From Faucicola sp041855445 (GTDB lineage Bacteria > Pseudomonadota > Gammaproteobacteria > Pseudomonadales > Moraxellaceae): a stretch of DNA of 20,590 nt. The notes beneath the pieces were generated by a model. It was not told the DNA's origin. It saw only the letters and a program-made list of their open reading frames with translations, and made no database searches. The DNA is taken from positions 1 to 20,590 of the forward strand of contig JBHAEG010000026.1 of the NCBI GenBank assembly GCA_041855445.1. The letters are read 5' to 3'. The translations under genes and the position numbers were made by a program. Each line of letters begins with the position of its first letter. Position 1 is the stretch's first letter. Shown piece by piece: positions 7,024 to 15,533 of this stretch.

Positions 7024-8241
7024 GTGAAATTTATTCATAATATATTTGATAAAATGGAGCCACATTTTAGTCACGGTGGAAAATATGAAAAATATTTTGC
7101 TGTGTACGAAATGTTTGATACATTTTTTCGTCAGCCAAATTTAAAAACTTATAGTGCTTCTCATGTGCGTGATGGTATTGATTTAAAACGCATTATGATT
7201 ACAGTATGGCTGTGTGCATTTCCTGCGATGTTTTGGGGAATGTATAATGTTGGTTTTCAGGCATTGACAGCGATTGCTTCTCAAGGCTTACAGCCAACGG
7301 GTTGGCGTACCATGATTACTGGTATGTTTGGTTATGACCCAAATAGTATTTTGGCGTGTTTTATTTATGGTGCGATGCAGTTTTTGCCAATTTACCTTGT
7401 GACGTTCGTTGTGGGGATTTTTTGGGAAGTGTTGTTTGCGATATTCCGTAAACATGAAGTTAATGAAGGCTTTTTCGTGACTTCTATTTTATTTGCTTTA
7501 ACATTACCGCCAAATATTCCTTTATGGCAAGTTGCGATGGGGATTACGTTTGGGGTTGTTGTTGCTAAAGAAGTATTTGGTGGTACTGGTAAAAACTTCT
7601 TAAATCCTGCTTTAGCGGGACGTGCGTTTTTATATTTTGCTTACCCAGCAGCGATTTCGGGGGATACTGTTTGGACGGCAGTTGATGGTTTTTCAGGGGC
7701 GACCCCATTAGGTTTGGCGGCTCTTGGCGTGTCACCAGATAAATTCGTTGATGCGTATGGCAATGTGATTACTTGGACAGATGCGTTTTTAGGTAATATG
7801 TCAGGTAGTGTTGGTGAGGTTTCAACTTTAGCGATTTTGATTGGTGCGGTGGGGCTATTATTAACAAAAATTGCGTCTTGGCGGATTATGGCAGGCGTGA
7901 TGGTGGGTATGATTGGCACAACGTTATTGTTCAATGTGTTTGGTTCTGCTGATAATGTGTTGCATCAGATGCCGTTTTGGTGGCATTTTGTATTAGGTGG
8001 CTTTGCCTTTGGTATGGTATTTATGGCAACAGACCCAGTCTCTGCAGCGATGACAAATGTTGGTCGTTGGTGGTATGGGATTTTGATTGGCTTTATGACG
8101 GTGTTAATTCGTGTAATTAATCCTGCTTTCCCAGAGGGTATTATGTTGGCTATTTTGTTTGCTAATCTGTTTGCCCCGTTATTTGACTATTTTGTCACTC
8201 AAGCTAATATCAAACGGAGAATGCGTTATGTCAAACAGTAA
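7024..8241 (+). CDS. nqrB: NqrB, membrane subunit with covalent FMN
   Basis: NqrB is the main membrane subunit, carries covalently linked FMN and takes part in sodium translocation and quinone reduction. The 405-residue protein starts at GTG 7024, with GGAGG at 7011-7015 inside the end of nqrA, eight bases away. An N-terminal soluble part ending in HVRDGIDLKRIMI precedes about ten hydrophobic segments. The flavinylation motif is DGFSGATPL, with Thr227 the expected FMN-bearing residue, to be modified by ApbE encoded downstream. RKHEVNEGFFVTSILFAL and ATDPVSAAMTN are further family hallmarks. Its 3' end overlaps nqrC by 14 bases. Confidence 0.97.
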   Translation: MKFIHNIFDKMEPHFSHGGKYEKYFAVYEMFDTFFRQPNLKTYSASHVRDGIDLKRIMITVWLCAFPAMFWGMYNVGFQALTAIASQGLQPTGWRTMITGMFGYDPNSILACFIYGAMQFLPIYLVTFVVGIFWEVLFAIFRKHEVNEGFFVTSILFALTLPPNIPLWQVAMGITFGVVVAKEVFGGTGKNFLNPALAGRAFLYFAYPAAISGDTVWTAVDGFSGATPLGLAALGVSPDKFVDAYGNVITWTDAFLGNMSGSVGEVSTLAILIGAVGLLLTKIASWRIMAGVMVGMIGTTLLFNVFGSADNVLHQMPFWWHFVLGGFAFGMVFMATDPVSAAMTNVGRWWYGILIGFMTVLIRVINPAFPEGIMLAILFANLFAPLFDYFVTQANIKRRMRYVKQ

Positions 8242-9025
8242 AGATAGTAATGTTCGTACGGCGATAACAGCACTTGCTTTGTGTTTGGTGTGTTCGATTT
8301 TAGTTTCGGCAGTTGCCGTTGGTTTAAAGCAACAACAGCTGAACAATCAGGCATTAGACCGTAACAAAAATATTTTATTAGCCGCAGGCTTGCTTGGAGA
8401 AAATACCAGTAATGCAAGTATTGAAAAAAGCTTTAGTGAGTTTCAGGTTAAACTCGTTAATATGGAAACGGGCAAATATGCAACTGATGATGAGCTAAAA
8501 CAGGCGGGGATTACTAATGTTGATAGTTATGACCCAGAAAGTGCCAGCAAAAATCCATCACTTGGCATTGCTTTAACAGAAGACCCTGCAAATATCAAAG
8601 TAAAACCTAAATTTGCCAAAGTCTATATTAAACCTGATGCCAGTGGTTCCCCAGAAATGTTGGTATTACCTGTTAAAGGTTATGGCTTATGGGGAACGAT
8701 TTACGGCTTTTTGACCTTAGAAAAAGATTTAAACACGATTAAAGGATTAAGTTTTTATTCTCATAAAGAAACACCTGGTCTGGGTGCTAGAATTGAAGAA
8801 CCAAAATGGTTAGCGTTATGGCCTGGTAAACAAGCTTATAATGATAAAGGCGAAGTCGTCACAGGTGTAGTAAAATATGGCTCACCAAAACCTACAGAAA
8901 ATTATATTGATGGTATTAGTGGTGCGACTTTGACTGTACGAGGCGTAAACAACTTTATCCAATTTTGGCTAGGCAAAGATGGCTATCAGCCATTTATTGA
9001 TAACTTACGCAAAGGGGAGGTGTAA
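8228..9025 (+). CDS. nqrC: NqrC, periplasm-facing subunit with covalent FMN
   Basis: NqrC is anchored by one N-terminal transmembrane helix (about residues 11-33) and exposes a domain with a second covalent FMN. The start at ATG 8228 gives MSNSKDSNVRTAI and has GGAGA at 8216-8220 seven bases upstream; longer in-frame starts inside nqrB are rejected. The 265-residue protein has KETPGLGARIEEPKW (180-194) and the flavinylation motif DGISGATLT, with Thr234 the predicted attachment site. It overlaps the end of nqrB, and nqrD starts two bases after its stop, so the subunits are probably translated in coupling. Confidence 0.97.
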   Translation: MSNSKDSNVRTAITALALCLVCSILVSAVAVGLKQQQLNNQALDRNKNILLAAGLLGENTSNASIEKSFSEFQVKLVNMETGKYATDDELKQAGITNVDSYDPESASKNPSLGIALTEDPANIKVKPKFAKVYIKPDASGSPEMLVLPVKGYGLWGTIYGFLTLEKDLNTIKGLSFYSHKETPGLGARIEEPKWLALWPGKQAYNDKGEVVTGVVKYGSPKPTENYIDGISGATLTVRGVNNFIQFWLGKDGYQPFIDNLRKGEV

Positions 9026-9026
9026 T

Positions 9027-9704
9027 ATGGCAAAAGCAGATACCAAAGCCATTTTAACCCAGCCGATTTTTAATAATAATCCCATTGCCCTACAGATTTT
9101 GGGGATTTGTTCTGCATTAGCGGTGACAACAAGCGTACAAAATGCGTTTGTTATGTGTGTAGGTTTGACATTAGTCACTGCTTTTTCTAGTTTTTTTATT
9201 TCAATTATTCGTAATAATATCCCTGCCAGTATTCGTATTATTGTGCAAATGGTCATTATTGCATCATTGGTTATTGTGGTTGACCAAATTTTAAAAGCTG
9301 TGGCTTATGATGTTAGTAAATCATTATCAGTTTTCGTTGGTTTGATTATTACTAACTGTATCGTTATGGGACGTGCGGAAGCATTTGCTATGAGTAATCC
9401 ACCTATCCCTAGCTTTTTAGATGGGATTGGTAATGGTTTAGGATATAGTACAGTATTAATGTTTGTTGCTGTTGTGCGTGAGTTATTTGGTAATGGCACA
9501 ATTTTAGGGGTAAGACTGTTAGACGTTGTTACTGACGGTGGTTGGTATGTACCAAATGGCTTATTGTTATTGCCACCATCAGCATTTTTTATTATTGCTT
9601 TGTTTATTGTGATTATCCGTAAATGGAAACCAGAACAAATAGAAGATGCTGAATTTGTAATGAAACCTCAATCAAAAGGTATGTTGCATGGAGGTAAACA
9701 CTAA
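9027..9704 (+). CDS. nqrD: NqrD, membrane subunit
   Basis: This 225-residue, almost wholly hydrophobic protein has six predicted membrane helices. NqrD and NqrE are homologous inverted partners that hold an iron centre between them, with two cysteines from each. The expected ligands are seen as Cys28 (LGICSAL) and Cys111 (ITNCIVMGRAEAFA). The start ATG 9027 has a very strong ribosome-binding site (AAAGGGGAGG, 9011-9020). Its stop overlaps the nqrE start in TAATG. The longer reading from 8979 lies inside nqrC and is not used. Confidence 0.97.
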   Translation: MAKADTKAILTQPIFNNNPIALQILGICSALAVTTSVQNAFVMCVGLTLVTAFSSFFISIIRNNIPASIRIIVQMVIIASLVIVVDQILKAVAYDVSKSLSVFVGLIITNCIVMGRAEAFAMSNPPIPSFLDGIGNGLGYSTVLMFVAVVRELFGNGTILGVRLLDVVTDGGWYVPNGLLLLPPSAFFIIALFIVIIRKWKPEQIEDAEFVMKPQSKGMLHGGKH

Positions 9705-10312
9705 TGGGTCATTATGTTAGTTTATTTATTACGTCTGTTTTTATTGAAAATATGGCGTTAGCATACTTTTTAGGAATGTGTACATTTATTGCAATTTCCA
9801 AAAAAGTATCAACTTCAATCGGTTTAGGGATTGCCGTTGTGATTGTAATGGCGATTACTGTACCTTTAAATAACCTGTTATATCAATTTTTATTAAAAGA
9901 TGGGGCGTTAGCTTGGGCAGGGTTTCCAAAAATCGACTTAAGCTTTTTAGGCTTGTTAAGCTATATTGCCTTAATTGCTGCCGTTGTACAAATTATGGAA
10001 ATGTTTTTAGATAAATTTGTGCCATCTTTATATAACGCATTAGGCGTATTTTTACCATTGATTACGGTAAACTGTGCGATTATGGGTGGCGTACTATTTA
10101 TGGTTGAACGTGATTACAACTTTGCAGAATCTGCCGTGTATGGTGTGGGTGCAGGGCTTGGTTGGGCGATTGCGATTGCAACATTAGCAGGCATTCGTGA
10201 AAAGTTAAAATATTCTGACGTGCCTGCCCCATTGCGTGGCTTAGCGATTACATTTATCACAGTTGGCCTAATGTCACTGGGCTTTATGTCATTTGGTGGT
10301 ATGTCAATTTGA
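9704..10312 (+). CDS. nqrE: NqrE, membrane subunit
   Basis: NqrE is the 202-residue partner of NqrD with about six membrane helices. Cys26 (FLGMCTFIA) and Cys124 (TVNCAIMGG) are the presumed iron ligands that complete the NqrD/NqrE centre. GGAGG at 9690-9694 precedes the start, which overlaps the nqrD stop by one base. A 31-base gap to nqrF follows. The sequence is ordinary for the family, with no missing residues seen. Confidence 0.97.
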   Translation: MGHYVSLFITSVFIENMALAYFLGMCTFIAISKKVSTSIGLGIAVVIVMAITVPLNNLLYQFLLKDGALAWAGFPKIDLSFLGLLSYIALIAAVVQIMEMFLDKFVPSLYNALGVFLPLITVNCAIMGGVLFMVERDYNFAESAVYGVGAGLGWAIAIATLAGIREKLKYSDVPAPLRGLAITFITVGLMSLGFMSFGGMSI

Positions 10313-10343
10313 TATAATTATTTGAATATAAAAGGAAAATCTC

Positions 10344-11579
10344 ATGGAGTTTGGTACAGCGATTGGTGGCGTTGCCATGTTTACCCTGATTATCATGGGG
10401 CTAGTCGCCGTGATTTTAATAGCTCGCTCTCGCTTGGTGAGTACTGGTGACGTTACCATTAATATTAATGATAATCCTGAAAATAATATCGTTACGCCAG
10501 CAGGTGGTAAATTATTACAAACCCTCGCTAATAAAGGGGTGTTTTTATCCTCAGCCTGTGGTGGTGGTGGTACTTGTGGACAATGCCGTTGTAAAGTGAT
10601 TGAAGGCGGTGGCTCTATTTTACCAACAGAAGAAGGACATTTTACTCAAGGTGAAATTCGTGACCATATGCGTTTAGCATGTCAAGTTGCCGTTAAACAA
10701 GACATGAAAATCGAAATTGACCCTGAATTTTTTGATGTGAAGAAATGGGAATGTGAAGTTATTTCTAATGATAACGTTGCAACCTTTATTAAAGAATTAG
10801 TGTTAAAAATTCCAGAAGGCGAAGAAGTACATTTTCGTGCAGGTGGTTATGTACAGTTAGAAGCACCACCACATGAAGTACACTATAAAGATTTTGATAT
10901 TGGTAAAGAATATCACGAAGATTGGGATAAATTTAATCTATGGCGTTATGTATCAAAAGTTGATGAGCCTGTCATTCGAGCATACTCAATGGCAAACTAT
11001 CCAGAAGAAAAAGGCATCATCAAATTTAACATTCGTATCGCTTCACCACCGCCTCGAGGTCCAGAAGGCATTCCTCCTGGGAAAATGTCATCTTGGGTAT
11101 TTAGCCTAAAAAAAGGCGACAAAGTTACCGTATCAGGCCCTTATGGTGAATTTTTTGCCAAAGAAACCAAAAATGAAATGGTATTTATTGGCGGGGGTGC
11201 GGGTATGGCACCAATGCGTTCACATATTTTTGACCAATTAAAACGCCTAAAATCTGACCGTAAAATCAGTTTTTGGTATGGTGCGAGAAGTGTGCGTGAA
11301 ATGTTCTACATAGAAGACTATGATGGACTAGCAAAAGAGTTTGATAATTTTGAATGGCATGTTGCACTTTCTGACCCACAACCTGAAGACAACTGGACAG
11401 GATACACAGGCTTCATTCATAACGTATTATATGATGAATACCTAAAAAATCACCCAGCACCAGAAGATTGTGAGTTTTATATGTGTGGACCACCTGTCAT
11501 GAATGATGCTGTCATTAAAATGCTCAAAAGCTTGGGCGTAGAAGATGAAAACATCATGCTTGATAACTTTGGCGGTTAA
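10344..11579 (+). CDS. nqrF: NqrF, NADH-oxidizing subunit (2Fe-2S, FAD)
   Basis: NqrF is the entry point of electrons: it oxidizes NADH at FAD and passes electrons to a [2Fe-2S] centre. The 411-residue protein has an N-terminal membrane anchor (about 5-27), a plant-type ferredoxin domain with Cys72, Cys78, Cys81 and Cys113, an FAD-binding motif Arg212-Ala-Tyr-Ser, the NADH-binding GGGAGMAP (283-290), and the C-terminal Cys381-Gly-Pro-Pro motif. The ribosome-binding site AAGGA (10332-10336) is well spaced. It is the last structural gene of the operon, and a strong terminator follows 19 bases after its stop. Confidence 0.98.
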   Translation: MEFGTAIGGVAMFTLIIMGLVAVILIARSRLVSTGDVTININDNPENNIVTPAGGKLLQTLANKGVFLSSACGGGGTCGQCRCKVIEGGGSILPTEEGHFTQGEIRDHMRLACQVAVKQDMKIEIDPEFFDVKKWECEVISNDNVATFIKELVLKIPEGEEVHFRAGGYVQLEAPPHEVHYKDFDIGKEYHEDWDKFNLWRYVSKVDEPVIRAYSMANYPEEKGIIKFNIRIASPPPRGPEGIPPGKMSSWVFSLKKGDKVTVSGPYGEFFAKETKNEMVFIGGGAGMAPMRSHIFDQLKRLKSDRKISFWYGARSVREMFYIEDYDGLAKEFDNFEWHVALSDPQPEDNWTGYTGFIHNVLYDEYLKNHPAPEDCEFYMCGPPVMNDAVIKMLKSLGVEDENIMLDNFGG

Positions 11580-11598
11580 ACCTTACAAGACCCAATAT

Positions 11599-11626
11599 AA
11601 AAGGACGTTTAAACGTCCTTTTTTTT
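11599..11626 (+). terminator. Intrinsic terminator after nqrF
   Basis: AAAAGGACGTTT and its exact complement make a perfect 24-base palindrome (11599-11622), merging into a T run (11619-11626). As RNA this is a stem of up to about ten pairs with a small loop and a U tract. It separates nqrF from apbE, so apbE needs read-through or its own promoter. Confidence 0.9.
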
Positions 11627-11653
11627 ATTAAACTATTAATTAGGAGATAAATC

Positions 11654-12724
11654 ATGAAAAAAATCATATTTATTTGTGTACTCATCACCACATCATTAAC
11701 TGCCTGCGAAAAAAAACCAAATTATAGTTACATTGAAGGTAAAACAATGGGGACAAGTTACCATATTCGCTTTGAAATGCCTACAGATGGTAACAAGCAA
11801 CAAATTCAAGCAAGCATTGATAAACGCTTGGCAGAAATAAATAAAAGCATGTCTACTTATGATGATACATCTACTATTATGGCATTTAATCGAGCGAAGG
11901 CAGGCGAGCAAATCACTATTGACCCAGACTTTATGCAAGTCATGCAAGACTCTAAACAAGTATATCAAGCCTCACAAGGAGCATTCAATCCAACGATTAT
12001 GCCACTAGTTGAACTTTGGGGATTTGGCAATAAAATGACAGTAGAACGCTTTAATGCACCACCAACCAATGAGCAAATACAACAAGCTAAAAATTTAGTT
12101 GATTTTGATGCCGTTACTATCACTGACAATAAAATTAGCAAAAGTAAAGATGGTATCGCCTTAGATTTTTCCGCTGTTGCCAAAGGTTATGGCGTTGATG
12201 TAATAGCGAATGTACTAAAAAATGATTATAAAATTCAAAACTATATGGTGGAAATAGGGGGTGAAGTGTCGGCTCTTGGTAAAAATGACAAAGGTAAAGC
12301 ATGGCAACTAGGCATTGACCAGCCAGAACTTAACAGCGAGGTTAAAAACCGACAAATCATTGCTATTATTAGCAATCAAAATTTTGGTTCACTAAATCTT
12401 GCAACCTCAGGAAACTATAGAAATTTATTACAAATTGGCAATAATTTATATAGTCATACAATAGACCCAACCACAGGACAGCCGATTTCAACCCCTTTAA
12501 GTTCAATCACTGTCGCTCACAAAACGACCTCACTGGCAGACGCATGGGCAACTGCTTTAACAGCTATGCCTTATGAAAAAGCTCTGAAAATTGCCAATGA
12601 TAATCAACTGGCTGTACTATTTGTCAAAGAAAAACAACCAAGAAATAATCAACAACCATCATCTAAAGAAGATTGGGAAGTCGTAGAAACAGTAAAAATG
12701 AAAGAGCTTCGAGCAGGTAAATAA
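11654..12724 (+). CDS. apbE: ApbE, FAD:protein FMN transferase lipoprotein
   Basis: ApbE cleaves FAD and attaches FMN to threonines of target proteins, here most likely NqrB and NqrC. The 356-residue protein has a lipoprotein signal with lipobox Leu15-Thr-Ala-Cys18, placing it in the periplasm. Family landmarks are KTMGTSYHI, MSTYDDTSTIMAFNR, PLVELWGFG, DFSAVAKGYGVD, EIGGEVSALG, SHTIDPTTGQP and TSLADAWATAL (metal and flavin site). AGGAG at 11642-11646 is seven bases from the ATG. It follows the nqr operon after a terminator, a common arrangement. No promoter of its own is clear in the short gap. Confidence 0.96.
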   Translation: MKKIIFICVLITTSLTACEKKPNYSYIEGKTMGTSYHIRFEMPTDGNKQQIQASIDKRLAEINKSMSTYDDTSTIMAFNRAKAGEQITIDPDFMQVMQDSKQVYQASQGAFNPTIMPLVELWGFGNKMTVERFNAPPTNEQIQQAKNLVDFDAVTITDNKISKSKDGIALDFSAVAKGYGVDVIANVLKNDYKIQNYMVEIGGEVSALGKNDKGKAWQLGIDQPELNSEVKNRQIIAIISNQNFGSLNLATSGNYRNLLQIGNNLYSHTIDPTTGQPISTPLSSITVAHKTTSLADAWATALTAMPYEKALKIANDNQLAVLFVKEKQPRNNQQPSSKEDWEVVETVKMKELRAGK

Positions 12725-12746
12725 ATAAGATAGTAGAGAAAAAAAT

Positions 12747-12775
12747 CCCTATACTTAGTGGGGCTAGGTATAGGG
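12747..12775. terminator. Long hairpin after apbE, possible (bidirectional) terminator
   Basis: CCCTATACTTAG (12747-12758) pairs with CTAGGTATAGGG (12764-12775) over 12 bp, with one G-U and a TGGGG loop. It lies 22 bases after the apbE stop. On the plus strand only a loose T-rich stretch follows. On the minus strand it runs straight into ATTTTTTT, the better terminator form, although no leftward gene is seen to the right before ompR. Confidence 0.6.
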
Positions 12776-13113
12776 TAATTGTATGTTATTATTATTGTTG
12801 TTATAATTCTGTTTTATTCTTTTAAAAATCCTTTTATAATTATGTACTTATAAAATAACCAACTTATTGTTATAAATTATATAATTATTGGTTTTTTAAA
12901 ATTTTATTATTTGTAAAACTTTATGATGCCTATCGTACAGCATAAACGTTACAAAACTTTATCTTTGTGTAATTTATTTATACGAAAAACATATACTTAT
13001 GTAAAGATTATTTCTGTGATGAGCGGTGAATATTAACTAAAATAAATATTATTATTAAAACAAATCATATAAAACCTTTCATTTTGATTATTCATGAATG
13101 TTAGTAAAAATTT
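12776..13113. other. AT-rich intergenic stretch, no gene seen
   Basis: This stretch between the apbE hairpin and the nqrM promoter is extremely AT-rich and has no open frame with coding character. A weak inverted repeat, AACCAA (12857-12862) and TTGGTT, is followed by TTTT near 12895 and may be an additional terminator. I see no RNA gene, mobile element or tandem array. Confidence 0.5.
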
Positions 13114-13122
13114 TGTTATACT
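13114..13122 (+). promoter_or_regulatory. Candidate extended -10 promoter for nqrM-avtA
   Basis: TGT-TATACT (TG at 13114-13115, hexamer 13117-13122) is an extended -10 element, 35 bases before the nqrM start. The -35 region is poor (ATGAAT at 17 bases), which is tolerable for this promoter class. Confidence 0.5.
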
Positions 13123-13157
13123 AATAAGGTTTATAACCAATCATTAGGAAATTTGCG

Positions 13158-13400
13158 ATGTTCAGCCAATTATTACCTATTTTTATCATTACTTTTGTAG
13201 TATTTTTACTGTTCTTTTTATTGATGGGAATTGGTTATTTAATTAAAAAACAACCACTTAAAGGCTCTTGCGGTGGTGTTGCAAATCTGATGGGTGATGA
13301 GTATTGTCAATTTTGCGGTAATGACCCAAATAAATGCGAAAACCAAAATGGTACGACAAAAAATAGAGAAAAAGCTCATCAACTTGGTAAAAAAATTTAA
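13158..13400 (+). CDS. nqrM: NqrM, Na+-NQR maturation factor
   Basis: NqrM is a small membrane protein needed to assemble Na+-NQR, thought to deliver iron for the NqrD/NqrE centre. This 80-residue protein has one N-terminal membrane helix (about 5-29), then KGSCGG with Cys38, and the cysteine cluster Cys50-x2-Cys53-x6-Cys60 (YCQFCGNDPNKC), matching the family pattern of four conserved cysteines. The polar C-terminal tail is longer than in some homologues. AGGAA (13146-13150) serves as the ribosome-binding site. It normally follows apbE directly; here a 433-base gap with hairpins intervenes, and it is instead joined to avtA 14 bases downstream. Confidence 0.9.
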   Translation: MFSQLLPIFIITFVVFLLFFLLMGIGYLIKKQPLKGSCGGVANLMGDEYCQFCGNDPNKCENQNGTTKNREKAHQLGKKI

Positions 13401-13414
13401 AAAAGGTTATTGTT

Positions 13415-14725
13415 ATGCATTTTTCAAACTTTGGTAAAAAATTCACAAAAAATAGTGGTATTCTACAATTAATGGACGATTTGGGCGATGCGTTAAATAG
13501 TGATAAGCCTGTTAATATGTTAGGTGGTGGTAATCCTGCTCGTATTGATGTAATAAATCAGGAGTTTTTAGATATTTATCAGTCACTTGCAGAAGGTGGG
13601 CTAGGTAGTACGGCGATAGAGTCAATGAGTAACTATGCCAATCCACAGGGTGATATAAAGTTTATTGAAGTGTTGGTAGATTTTTTTAATCGTCATTATC
13701 ATTGGAATTTGACAACAGAAAATATCGCTTTAACCAATGGCTCGCAAAATGCGTTTTTTTATTTGTTTAATTTATTTGGTGGAAAATTTTCTAGTGATGA
13801 TGGCAAAGAGATAACAAAATCAATTTTATTGCCATTAACGCCTGAATACATTGGTTATGCAGATGCCCATATTGATGGTAAGCATTTTATCGCGGTAAAG
13901 CCGATTATTGAAGATGCTAGTTATGAAGGGGATACAGGATTTTTTAAATATCGTGTTGATTTTGCTAGTCTTGAAAAGTTGTTAGCAGAAAAACATGATA
14001 GTATTGGGGCAATGTGCTGTTCTCGTCCGACTAATCCAACAGGTAACGTTTTAACTGATGAGGAAATGGCAAAATTAGATACATTAGCTCAAAAATATCA
14101 AATTCCGTTGATTATTGATAATGCGTATGGTATGCCTTTCCCAAATATCATTTATACACAGGCAAATTTAACATGGCATGATAATATTATTTTATGTTTT
14201 AGTTTGTCAAAGGTGGGTTTGCCAAGTGTGAGAACGGGAATTATTGTAGCAAGCCCCCAAGTTGTTAAAGCAATTAGTTGTTTAAATGCGATTGTTAATC
14301 TTGCTCCAACGCGTTTTGGTGGCACGATAGCTAGTCCTTTGTTAAGAGATGACCGCATCAAAACTTTGTCAGATAAGCATATTCGTCCATTTTATCAAAA
14401 GCAGGCAAATCTTGCTGTTAGTTTATTAAAACAACAATTTATTAACTATCCTGTAAGAATTCATAAACCAGAGGGAGCGATATTTTTGTGGGTATGGTTT
14501 GAAAATTTACCCATCAGTACGGCAGAGTTATATCAGCGTTTAAAACAAAAAGGCACATTGATTATTCCAAGTGAACATTTTTTTGTTGGTATTGATACAA
14601 GTGAATTTCGCCATGCTCATGAGTGCATTCGTTTAAGCATTGCCCAAGATGATGAAACACTTATCAAGGGCATTGCAATGATTGGTGAGGTGGTCAAAGA
14701 AGCATATTCTTTGTCAAAGGACTAA
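13415..14725 (+). CDS. avtA: Valine--pyruvate aminotransferase AvtA
   Basis: AvtA is a PLP enzyme exchanging amino groups between valine/2-oxoisovalerate and alanine/pyruvate. The 436-residue protein follows the E. coli enzyme closely: FSNFGKKFTKNSGI at the N-terminus, MLGGGNPA (35-42), IALTNGSQNAFFYLFNLF (104-121), SRPTNPTGNV with Asn207, IDNAYG with Asp235 and Tyr238, the PLP Schiff-base Lys266 in FSLSKVGLP, and HKPEGAIFLWVWF. AAGG stands eight bases before the ATG. It is probably cotranscribed with nqrM, though the functions look unrelated. Its stop lies four bases from that of the convergent ompR, with no terminator in between. Confidence 0.95.
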   Translation: MHFSNFGKKFTKNSGILQLMDDLGDALNSDKPVNMLGGGNPARIDVINQEFLDIYQSLAEGGLGSTAIESMSNYANPQGDIKFIEVLVDFFNRHYHWNLTTENIALTNGSQNAFFYLFNLFGGKFSSDDGKEITKSILLPLTPEYIGYADAHIDGKHFIAVKPIIEDASYEGDTGFFKYRVDFASLEKLLAEKHDSIGAMCCSRPTNPTGNVLTDEEMAKLDTLAQKYQIPLIIDNAYGMPFPNIIYTQANLTWHDNIILCFSLSKVGLPSVRTGIIVASPQVVKAISCLNAIVNLAPTRFGGTIASPLLRDDRIKTLSDKHIRPFYQKQANLAVSLLKQQFINYPVRIHKPEGAIFLWVWFENLPISTAELYQRLKQKGTLIIPSEHFFVGIDTSEFRHAHECIRLSIAQDDETLIKGIAMIGEVVKEAYSLSKD

Positions 14726-14729
14726 ATAT

Positions 14730-15470
14730 TTAACTATCTGCACCATCTGGAACGAACACATAACCCACTCCCCACACTGTTTGAATGTAACGTGATTGTG
14801 ATGGGTTATCCTCGATTAAACGGCGTAAACGTGACACTTGTACATCAATTGACCGTTCCATTGCTCCCCATTCACGCCCACGAGCTAAATTCATTAACTT
14901 ATCACGGGTTAAAGGTTCACGAGGGTGTTGAACGAGGGCTTTTAATACAGAGAATTCGCCCGTTGTTAATGTAACCATATTACCATCACGTTTTAAAGTG
15001 CGTGTTGATAAATCTAAACTCCAGGCCCCAAATTCGACCACTTCCATTTGTTGGCTTGGTGCACCAGGTAGCTCACGACTTTGACGGCGTAATACTGCTT
15101 TAATGCGGGCAAGCAATTCTTTTGGATTAAAAGGTTTAGGTAAGTAATCATCTGCACCAGCTTCAAGACCAGCAATACGGTCAGCATCACTGCCTTTAGC
15201 GGTCAGCATAATAATTGGAATATCGCTGTTATCGGCACGCAAACGTTTACAAATACTGATACCATCTTCATTTGGTAACATTAAATCTAGCACGATTAAT
15301 GAAAAAATCTCACGTTGTAGCAATTTATCCATTTGGCTACCATCGTGAGCAGTCCGCACTACAAAGCCATCATCTTCTAAAAAGCGTTGTAATAGTGAAC
15401 GTAAACGGGCATCATCATCAACAACTAAAATGCGATGAGTAACATTATCAATAATATGATTGTCTGTCAT
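14730..15470 (-). CDS. ompR: OmpR-type response regulator
   Basis: This 246-residue two-domain regulator has a receiver domain (about 12-130) with the acidic pair Asp18-Asp19, phosphoacceptor Asp62, Thr90 and Lys112. A winged-helix DNA-binding domain follows (about 145-240), with LTTGEFSVLKALVQHPREPL, RSIDVQVSRLRRLIE and TVWGVGYVFVP. These stretches match OmpR itself better than generic family members. GAGGA sits nine bases from the ATG. OmpR normally pairs with the sensor EnvZ encoded directly downstream; here the downstream neighbour is the convergent avtA, so no partner kinase gene is present in the window. Confidence 0.93.
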   Translation of the reverse strand: MTDNHIIDNVTHRILVVDDDARLRSLLQRFLEDDGFVVRTAHDGSQMDKLLQREIFSLIVLDLMLPNEDGISICKRLRADNSDIPIIMLTAKGSDADRIAGLEAGADDYLPKPFNPKELLARIKAVLRRQSRELPGAPSQQMEVVEFGAWSLDLSTRTLKRDGNMVTLTTGEFSVLKALVQHPREPLTRDKLMNLARGREWGAMERSIDVQVSRLRRLIEDNPSQSRYIQTVWGVGYVFVPDGADS

Positions 15471-15533
15471 TGTATTTATCCTCTTAAGTTTAAAAAAAAT
15501 TCGTTTAGACTTTTAGACTATTAAAACAAAAAA

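Noticed and set aside
7641..7934. Minus-strand open frame of 97 codons
   Set aside because: Antisense shadow of nqrB, which matches its family along its whole length.
5680..11579. Reading the six-gene operon as Rnf instead of Nqr
   Set aside because: NqrA and the NqrF ferredoxin/FAD-reductase architecture, together with nqrM and apbE, identify Na+-NQR; RnfB/RnfC-type sequences are absent.
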